Shown here: piece by piece, positions 58,567 through 64,000 of the stretch
Layout: every line of letters begins with the position of its first letter
Position numbering within the stretch: position 1 is the first letter of the stretch
Assembly (NCBI GenBank): GCA_963695675.1
Contig: CAVOGY010000007.1
Span: forward strand, 496,001 to 560,000
From: DASUPK01 sp963695675
Lineage (GTDB): Bacteria > Actinomycetota > Thermoleophilia > Solirubrobacterales > 70-9
DNA length: 64,000 nt
Reading direction: 5' to 3'
Translations under genes and position numbers: made by a program
The notes under the pieces: generated by a model
What the model was told of the DNA's origin: nothing
The model's input: the letters and a program-made list of their open reading frames with translations, nothing else
Databases searched by the model: none

Positions 58567-60039
58567 GTGAACCCGGTCACCGCCGCAAGGGGGCTCGTGA
58601 GACGGAACTCCAACGCGCTGCTGCTGGTCGTCTGTCTGGGCCAGTTCATGACCATCCTCGACGTCTCGATCGTCAACGTCGCGTTGCCGGCGATCCGCGA
58701 CGACCTCGGCTTCTCCGCCACCGGCCTGCAGTGGGTCCTGAATGCCTACACCCTGACCTTCGCCGGCTTTCTGCTGCTGGGCGGGCGCGCCTCCGATCTA
58801 TTCGGCCGCCGGCGGATGTTCTTCGCCGGCACTCTCCTCTTCTCCGGAGCGTCTCTGCTCTGCGCACTCTCCCCCTCCCCCGCCCTCCTGATCGCCGCGC
58901 GCTCGATCCAGGGCATCGGCGCTGCGATCCTCTCCCCGGCGACGCTCGCGATCATCACCACCTCCTTCGACGAGGGACCGCCCCGCAACCGGGCACTCGG
59001 GATCTGGGGTGCGATCGGGGCGGTCGGCGCCACGGCGGGCGTGCTGCTCGGAGGCGTCCTCACGGAGGCATTCAGCTGGCCGGCGATCTTCCTGATCAAC
59101 GTGCCGATCGGGCTCGCGATCGTGCTCTTCAGCGGCAGGCTGGTCCCCGAGGGCCGCAGCGAGACGGAGAGCCGGCACTTCGACCTGCCGGGCGCCGTGC
59201 TCGTCACCCTCGGCATGACGGCGCTCACCTACGGCATCGTCACCACCGACCGGCTTGGTTGGGGCTCGCTTGGCGTGCTCGGCCCGCTCGCCGCGGGGGT
59301 CGTCCTGCTCGCCGGATTCACGCTGTACCAGGGATCGCTGACCAAGGATCCGAGGCGCGTGCCGCTGATGCCGCTGAGCGTCTTTCGCATGCGGAGCCTG
59401 CGGGCGGCGAATCTGGTGATCTTCATGCTCTACGCGGCCATTTTTGGCTTCTGGTTCTTCCTCTCGCTCTACATGCAGGGCACCCTCCACTACAGCGCGC
59501 TGCACACCGGGATCGCGTTCGTGCCCCTGACGGCGGCAGTCGCCGCCGGCGCCACCCTGGCGCCCCGTCTGGCGCGGCGTATCGGCGCCCGCGTGACCCT
59601 CGCTGCCGGGATGCTCTCGGTCGCCGCGGGGGAGCTGCTGTTGACCGGCGTCACCCCGGGAGGGACCTACGTGGGCCAGGTCCTTCCCGGCGGACTGTTC
59701 GGCGCCTTCGGGCTCGGCCTCTCCTTGGTGCCGGCCACGATCGTCGCCGTCCAAGGTGTACCCCGCGCCCTGAGCGGACTCGCTTCGGGTGTCCTCAACA
59801 CCTCGCGCTTCATCGGGGCAGCGCTGGGACTCGCGGTGCTGACGACGATCGCGGTCTCCCATACGCACTCTGAGATCAGCTCCGGGACAGCCGCGGCCAT
59901 CGCGACGACGGACGGCTTCCAGCTGCAGTTCATCGTCGGCGCGATCTTCTGCCTGGTCGGCGCGGTCGCCGCCCTGGTGCTGCTGCGACCGCAGCGCACC
60001 GCCGCGGCCGGCGCGGTCACCGAGCCCGAGCGGGCTTAG
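58567..60039 (+). CDS. MFS transporter, DHA2 (EmrB/QacA) drug-export family
   Basis: 490 residues from GTG 58567, with 12-14 membrane helices. Motif elements: CLGQFMTILDVSIVNVALPA (TM1), WVLNAYTLTFAGFLLLGGRA, SDLFGRRRMFFAG (motif A) and RSIQGIGAAILSPATLAIIT (motif B-like). The frame is open back to 58396. An alternative ATG at 58434 has a good AGGAAGG ribosome site but opens a different frame, so the true N-terminus is unsettled. Probably proton-driven efflux of small hydrophobic compounds. Divergent ArsR and operator palindromes suggest inducible control. Confidence 0.9.
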   Translation: MNPVTAARGLVRRNSNALLLVVCLGQFMTILDVSIVNVALPAIRDDLGFSATGLQWVLNAYTLTFAGFLLLGGRASDLFGRRRMFFAGTLLFSGASLLCALSPSPALLIAARSIQGIGAAILSPATLAIITTSFDEGPPRNRALGIWGAIGAVGATAGVLLGGVLTEAFSWPAIFLINVPIGLAIVLFSGRLVPEGRSETESRHFDLPGAVLVTLGMTALTYGIVTTDRLGWGSLGVLGPLAAGVVLLAGFTLYQGSLTKDPRRVPLMPLSVFRMRSLRAANLVIFMLYAAIFGFWFFLSLYMQGTLHYSALHTGIAFVPLTAAVAAGATLAPRLARRIGARVTLAAGMLSVAAGELLLTGVTPGGTYVGQVLPGGLFGAFGLGLSLVPATIVAVQGVPRALSGLASGVLNTSRFIGAALGLAVLTTIAVSHTHSEISSGTAAAIATTDGFQLQFIVGAIFCLVGAVAALVLLRPQRTAAAGAVTEPERA

Positions 60040-60092
60040 CGCCTGGCGGCCGCCGGGGACCGGGCGCCGCCCGGTCCCCGGCGCGCCCGCCT

Positions 60093-60689
60093 CTACGGCA
60101 GCGTCGAGCTGTTGATTGCCCCGACGGGTGTGGCGGTGATCACCTTGTTGGTGACGAGCAGCAGGGTGGCGTTCGGGTTGTCGCACTGGAGCGTCACCGT
60201 GCCGGCACCCGTGAAGGTGTGCACCAGCAGGTTCACGATCGTGTCGTTGTGGGTCGCATCGATGTACTCGAGCGACCGGTCCTGGTCACCTTCGGCGACT
60301 AGGAAGCACTGGACCGGACCGATGGTGCCGCCTTTGGCGAGCACCGCCTTCGAGTTCAACACGTAGCTCCCGGCCGGTACCGAAAGCGTCAGGACGGTCG
60401 TGGCTCCCGAGCCGGCAGGCACCGGCGCCGCTGTGTCCTCTCTGACCGAGCGGCCGGTCCCGGCGCCGCTCAGGCTCGCCTCGTTGATCTGGTCACCGGT
60501 CAGCGTGTTCGGCGCGACCCTGTTTGCCTTGATCGTCGTCTTCTTGATCTTCTTGTTCGTCACAGCCTGGTTCTTGAGATCCCCGGTGCCGATGAACCCG
60601 GCGCCGATCGCGTAGCCGCCGCCCAGAGCGACGAAGAGCGCGATGACCGCGATCACCGTGGCCGGAATCCCTCCCAGCTTCTTGCGCAT
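60093..60689 (-). CDS. Membrane-anchored surface protein of a Thermoleophilia-type family
   Basis: 198 residues. Basic N-terminus MRKKLGG, one hydrophobic helix (IPATVIAVIALFVALGGGYA), then Lys/Thr/Asn-rich segments (TGDLKNQAVTNKKIKKTTIK) and a beta-rich domain (TTVLTLSVPAGSYVLNSKAV, GPVQCFLVAEGDQDRSLEYI, VHTFTGAGTVTLQCDNPNAT). I associate this architecture, anchor helix plus VTNKKIKK-like motifs, with a lineage-typical family of Thermoleophilia; that is recall, not a search. Two Cys in the beta domain may form a disulfide. AAGGAGG ribosome site. Function unknown. Confidence 0.75.
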   Translation of the reverse strand: MRKKLGGIPATVIAVIALFVALGGGYAIGAGFIGTGDLKNQAVTNKKIKKTTIKANRVAPNTLTGDQINEASLSGAGTGRSVREDTAAPVPAGSGATTVLTLSVPAGSYVLNSKAVLAKGGTIGPVQCFLVAEGDQDRSLEYIDATHNDTIVNLLVHTFTGAGTVTLQCDNPNATLLLVTNKVITATPVGAINSSTLP

Positions 60690-60842
60690 AACTCCTCCTT
60701 GGCTAGCCGAGACAATTTCGCCGGGTCACTGGCCCGGCACATCGAGCCTATTACGGACTGGCGCGTCAGGTCAGTCTCCGGAGCGCATCGCCGCGGGCGG
60801 CGGCTTTGTACTGTTTCCCGCCCCGCCCCCGGGCGAGCATCC

Positions 60843-62057
60843 ATGCGCTTCTACGAGTTCGAAAGCCGGCGGATAGTCGAGCGGGCCGGGATCCCGGTCA
60901 CCGAGTACGGCTTCTGCAGGACCGCGGCCGAGGCCCGCGAGGCCGCTGAGCGGATCGGCGGCTCGACCGTGATCAAGTCCCAGGTGCTGACCGGCGGCCG
61001 GATGAAGGCCGGCGGCGTCAAGTTCGCCGACACGCCCGAGGAGGCAGAGGCCCACGCGGAGGAGATCCTCGGGCTCGAAATCAACGGCCATAGGCCGGTC
61101 GGCGTCCTGGTCGACCCGAAGGCCGAGGTCGAGCAGGAGTACTACGCGGCGGTCCTCTGGGACGGGCGCGCCAAGCGACCGCTGATGCTCTTCTCGGACA
61201 TGGGCGGGATCGACATCGAGGAGATCGCCGATCAGCACCCGGACCACCTCGGTCGGGGCCATCTGTCCAACCTGCAGCCCATTCCCGACTTTCGGGCCAA
61301 GGAGGTGGTCGCGTCGGTCGGGATGACGGGCCGCGAGCTCACCCGCGCCACCCCGGTGCTCGCGCGCCTCGCCCAGCTGCAGCGCGACTGCGACATGACC
61401 CTCGCCGAGATCAACCCGCTGGCGCGCCTATCCGACGGCTCCTTCGTCGCTCTCGACGCCCACACGGAGATGGAGGACGAGGCCGTCGGCCGCCAGCAGA
61501 AGACGCTCAAGGAGATCGGCGTCGATCTCGAGGAGCCCCGCGAGCTCTACGAGCCGTCCGAGTTCGAGCGCAACGTCAAGGCCATCGACGAGGCAGACCA
61601 CCGCGGCGTCATCCAGGGCAAGGACCACGGCTTCACCGGCAACCTCGGGCTGGTAATTGGCGCCGGCGGCGGCTCCCTCACCCTCACCGACGCCGTCCGC
61701 AGCCAAGGGGGCAAGCCGGCCAACTACACGGAGATCGGCGGCAACCCCTCGGTCGCCAAGTCCTGCGGACTCGCCAAGGAGGTCCTGAAGAAGGACGGCG
61801 TCGCGAAGATCGCGGTGATGATGTCGATCGTCTCCAACACTCGAGTCGACATCGTTGCCCGCGGCGTGATCAAGGCCTGCCTCGAGCTCGGCAAGGACCC
61901 GGCGGAGACGATCACCGTCTTCCGCATCCCGGGCGCCTGGGAGGAGGAGGGGGCGAAGATCCTCCGCAAGTACGGCGTCGAGTTCCGCGACCGCTCGACA
62001 TCGATGTGGGACGCGGCCGCTGAGGCCGTCGAGAGGATCCGGGGGGCCGCCGCATGA
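60843..62057 (+). CDS. ATP-grasp acyl-CoA synthetase beta subunit (SucC-like)
   Basis: 404 residues from ATG 60843; the open frame continues upstream but the fold starts here: MRFYEFESRRIVERAGIPVT, TVIKSQVLTGGRMKAGGVKF (ATP-grasp Lys), VGVLVDPKAEVEQEYYAAVL, DMTLAEINPLARL (Mg Glu/Asn), GNLGLVIGAGGGSLTLTDAV, YTEIGGNPSVAKSCGLAKEV. This is the succinyl-CoA synthetase beta fold, but the N-terminus differs from the usual SucC MNLHEYQ pattern, so the acid may be succinate, malate or another. Its stop overlaps the alpha-subunit start (ATGA). Confidence 0.85.
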   Translation: MRFYEFESRRIVERAGIPVTEYGFCRTAAEAREAAERIGGSTVIKSQVLTGGRMKAGGVKFADTPEEAEAHAEEILGLEINGHRPVGVLVDPKAEVEQEYYAAVLWDGRAKRPLMLFSDMGGIDIEEIADQHPDHLGRGHLSNLQPIPDFRAKEVVASVGMTGRELTRATPVLARLAQLQRDCDMTLAEINPLARLSDGSFVALDAHTEMEDEAVGRQQKTLKEIGVDLEEPRELYEPSEFERNVKAIDEADHRGVIQGKDHGFTGNLGLVIGAGGGSLTLTDAVRSQGGKPANYTEIGGNPSVAKSCGLAKEVLKKDGVAKIAVMMSIVSNTRVDIVARGVIKACLELGKDPAETITVFRIPGAWEEEGAKILRKYGVEFRDRSTSMWDAAAEAVERIRGAAA

Positions 62058-63004
62058 GCATCCTGCTGAGCGAGGACTTCACATTCATCGTCCAGGGCAT
62101 CACGGGGCGCGAGGCGGTCAACCTGACCAGGGAGTGCCTGGACTACGGCTCAAAGGTGGTGGGCGGCGTCACTCCCGGCCGCAAGGGCCGCGACGTCCAC
62201 GGCGTCCCGGTCTTCGACACCGTCCAGCAGACGGTCGAGAACCACGGCGGCCCGATCGACGGCTCCGTCGTCACCGTCCCCCCCGCCTTCACCAAGGATG
62301 CAGTCTTCGAGGCGATCGAGAACGGGATCAAGCTGATCGTCGTCGTCACCGAGCGCATCCCGCGCCGCGACGTCGCCCAGATGGTCGAGCTGGCCAACCT
62401 CCGCGGCGCGCGGATCATCGGCCCGAACTGCCTCGGGGTGATCGCCCCAGGTGTCTGCAAGATGGGCGGTATCGGCGGCCCGGCCAAGGACGCCGCCAAG
62501 GCGTATGAGCCGGGGGCGATCGGGGTGATGTCGCGCTCCGGCGGGATGACCACCGAGATCTCCTCGACCCTGACCGCCGCGGGCCTCGGCGTCTCCACCG
62601 CCGTCTCGATCGGGGGCGACGCGATCATCGGCTCGACCTACGCCGAGCTCATGCCCCTCTTCGAGGAGGACGATCAGACCGAGGCGATCGTGATCTACAC
62701 CGAGCCCGGCGGCCGCATGGAGGCCGAGCTCGTCGACTGGCGCGAGCGGGCGGGCTCGCGCCTTCCGATCGTCGCCTTCATGGCCGGCAAGTTCATGGAC
62801 GACGAGGAGATGAAGGGGATGAGCTTCGGCCACGCAGGCACGATCGTCGAGGGCGCCGAGGACTCGGCCACCCAGAAGATCGCCCGGCTCCAGGGAGCAG
62901 GCATCCCCGTGGTCGAGCGAATCGACGAGATCCCCAAGGCCGTCAAGAACGAGCTGGGGGCCGAGCGCGAGCCCGCGAGCGCGAGTGACCGGGGTGGAGC
63001 CTGA
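62054..63004 (+). CDS. Acyl-CoA synthetase alpha subunit (SucD-like)
   Basis: 316 residues. CoA-binding Rossmann part: FIVQGITGREAVNLTRECLD, VVGGVTPGRKGRDVHGVPVF, SVVTVPPAFTKDAVFEAIEN. The phospho-His site is GMSFGHAGTIVEGAEDSATQ. Typical PNCLGVIAPGVCKMGG and SRSGGMTTEISSTLTAAGLG follow. It pairs with the beta subunit at 60843 to form a (succinyl/malyl)-CoA ligase. Its stop overlaps the ferredoxin start (TGATG), so beta, alpha and ferredoxin form one coupled unit. Confidence 0.9.
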   Translation: MSILLSEDFTFIVQGITGREAVNLTRECLDYGSKVVGGVTPGRKGRDVHGVPVFDTVQQTVENHGGPIDGSVVTVPPAFTKDAVFEAIENGIKLIVVVTERIPRRDVAQMVELANLRGARIIGPNCLGVIAPGVCKMGGIGGPAKDAAKAYEPGAIGVMSRSGGMTTEISSTLTAAGLGVSTAVSIGGDAIIGSTYAELMPLFEEDDQTEAIVIYTEPGGRMEAELVDWRERAGSRLPIVAFMAGKFMDDEEMKGMSFGHAGTIVEGAEDSATQKIARLQGAGIPVVERIDEIPKAVKNELGAEREPASASDRGGA

Positions 63005-63264
63005 TGGCAGAAATCCAGGATTTGCAGGGGATCTTCATCGACGTCGAGGTCTCCGACGAAGTCCGGACCGACGCCGAGATCGCCGCCAGGCTCGAGGAGG
63101 TCTGCCCGGTGGACATCTTCGACGTCCGTGAAGACGACGGCACGGTCGCAATCGTCCGCGAGAACCTCGACGAATGCGTCCTCTGCAACCTCTGCGTCGA
63201 GGCCGCCCCGCCCGGCGGGGTCGTCGTCAAGAAGCTCTACGACGGCACCGAGCTGCGGCGGTGA
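63004..63264 (+). CDS. Ferredoxin-like protein with one [4Fe-4S] site
   Basis: 86 residues. Cys in EVCPVDIFDV and the triad ECVLCNLCVEAAPP (CxxCxxC) supply four ligands for a single cluster; a second cluster is absent because the usual C-terminal Cys-Pro is Ala-Pro. N-terminal MAEIQDLQGIFIDVEVSDEV is atypical. It starts inside the stop of the SucD-like gene, suggesting it donates or accepts electrons for a process tied to that enzyme, which is unusual for a plain CoA ligase. Confidence 0.8.
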   Translation: MAEIQDLQGIFIDVEVSDEVRTDAEIAARLEEVCPVDIFDVREDDGTVAIVRENLDECVLCNLCVEAAPPGGVVVKKLYDGTELRR

Positions 63265-63404
63265 GCTCACCCGCCCTGCTCCGCGCCGGGATGGAGGCCC
63301 GCGACAAGGCGGCGATTCGTGCCGCCTTCGCGCCCGATGTCGTGCTCCATTCGCCGATCATCGAGGTGCGCGCGTCCCCAGGGGCCCGGCCCGGGCAGCG
63401 TTGA
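63261..63404 (+). pseudogene. Truncated NTF2/SnoaL-like reading frame
   Basis: GTG 63261 overlaps the ferredoxin stop (GTGA). The peptide LLRAGMEARDKAAIRAAFAP then DVVLHSPIIEVRASPGARPG matches the first helix and strand of NTF2-like proteins (compare 21690-22072) but a stop at 63402 ends it after 47 codons. Either a degraded gene or another indel. Confidence 0.55.
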
Positions 63405-63455
63405 TCCGGGGTGAACGGCGGGCCAAGGTCGGCGGCCGCCCGGCAGACTAGGCGT

Positions 63456-64000
63456 GTGAACTTCATCGAGGAGGTGATGGAGCGCGCTCCCGCCTCGCGG
63501 CTCGGGATCGTCGCGATCGACGGAGCGGGGAATCGCCGGGAATGGCACTTCGGGGAGCTGATCGCCCGTAGCGCCGGGCTCTCGGGCGCGATGGCGGCGC
63601 GCGGCGTCGAGCGTGGCGACGCGGTGATGACGCTGATCGGCAGCCGGATCGAATGGGTGCTCGCGATGCTCGCCTGCTTCCGGATGGGTGCCGTGGCGAT
63701 GCCTTGCCACCCGCAGCTCCGCCGCAAGGACCTCGAGCTGAGGATTGCGGCGGCAGATCCCAAGCTCTGCATCGGCCAGGAGGAGCTTTTCGGCGAGTTG
63801 CCCGCGGGCGTGCAGGCAATGACGCTGACGGAGGTGGCGGAGGCACTCGATGAGGACCTCCCCAGGAGACGCCCGCCGACGTCGCGGACCTGGGCGACGA
63901 TGACCCCGCGGTCATCATCTTCACCTCGGGCACAACAGGCGATCCCCGCGGTGTGGTCTATCCGCAGCGCTACCTCCTCGGTCAGCGCCTGCAGGCCGAG
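63456..64000 (+). pseudogene. AMP-dependent acyl-CoA ligase, 5' part, with a frameshift
   Basis: GTG 63456 opens MNFIEEVMERAPASRLGIVA, then FGELIARSAGLSGAMAARGV, EWVLAMLACFRMGAVAMPCH, typical of acyl-CoA/AMP ligases. At 63861-63863 (ctcccca) one base is missing: the first frame goes into RRRPPTSRTW while the other continues QETPADVADLGDDDPAVIIF and TSGTTGDPRGVVYPQ, the adenylation P-loop. The gene runs off the window. It would activate a carboxylic acid (substrate unknown). The 3' end is not visible. Confidence 0.8.

Noticed and set aside
58182..59873. Long alternate-frame ORF across the MFS gene
   Set aside because: Arg/Pro-rich shadow; the neighbouring frame has clear transmembrane helices and MFS motifs. 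Only its first codons near 58434 remain of interest because of the ribosome site.
60720..60737. gccggg...cccggc hairpin upstream of the SucC-like gene
   Set aside because: Six-pair GC stem without a T-run in a region where such stems occur often; too little to call a terminator or operator.

Overview
The window is a chromosomal piece of a high-GC Gram-positive bacterium, most likely an actinobacterium of the class Thermoleophilia (Solirubrobacterales-like). The clues are very high G+C with frequent GTG and TTG starts, a coenzyme F420 locus, an actinobacterial-type GTP-dependent PEP carboxykinase, a DivIVA-like coiled-coil protein, and a membrane-anchored surface protein whose N-terminus (short basic stretch, one helix, then Lys/Thr-rich VTNKKIKK-type segments) I associate with this class. 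The lineage is an inference from gene content. No rRNA, CRISPR array, IS element or phage gene was recognised.

Layout. 1-3.05 kb: two translationally coupled LuxR-type AAA regulators, the second cut by the window edge. 3.1-7.2 kb: a roughly 4 kb segment flanked by a 46-bp direct repeat of the 3' half of tRNA-Pro, holding a NarL-type sensor kinase/response regulator pair and two small proteins but no visible integrase; it looks like a decayed or satellite integrated element. 7.1-12.4 kb: five tRNA genes (Pro, Gly, Trp, Leu, Leu) among a secreted sulfatase, a stand-alone receiver protein, a membrane protein, a YedK/HMCES-type SRAP protein and an AbiEi/DUF559-like protein. 12.4-24.3 kb: M28 peptidase, acetoacetyl-CoA synthetase, a frameshifted desaturase, acyl-CoA carboxylase beta subunit, DivIVA-like protein, 3-hydroxybutyryl-CoA dehydrogenase, a second sulfatase, a frameshifted HMG-CoA lyase, a hotdog thioesterase and an SDR. 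24.3-31.2 kb: coenzyme F420 synthesis and use (npdG-cofD-cofC-cofE on +, fbiC on -). 31.2-38.9 kb: aquaporin-like channel, ThiY-like binding protein, Nramp transporter with its DtxR-family regulator and a palindromic candidate operator, YgfZ, and a coiled-coil protein with a possible nuclease domain.

38.9-53.8 kb is the metabolic centre. Crotonyl-CoA carboxylase/reductase, a B12-dependent ethylmalonyl-CoA mutase-like protein, a mesaconyl-CoA hydratase-like MaoC protein, a methylsuccinyl-CoA dehydrogenase candidate and a malyl/methylmalyl-CoA lyase-like protein together make up the specific steps of the ethylmalonyl-CoA pathway. The acetoacetyl-CoA synthetase, hydroxybutyryl-CoA dehydrogenase, carboxyltransferase and PEP carboxykinase elsewhere in the window could feed it or drain it, so assimilation of C2 units, acetoacetate and branched-chain or lipid breakdown products into C4 acids and sugars is the unifying theme. 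53.8-64 kb: a frameshifted TrpB2, PEP carboxykinase, universal stress protein, an ArsR/MFS pair with operator palindromes, the surface protein, and an operon of succinyl-CoA synthetase-like subunits, a one-cluster ferredoxin, a truncated NTF2-like ORF and an acyl-CoA ligase that runs off the end.

At least five otherwise well-conserved genes carry single-base frame changes, all next to G/C-rich runs. This suggests sequencing or assembly indels as much as true pseudogenes, and these genes should be read with that in mind.
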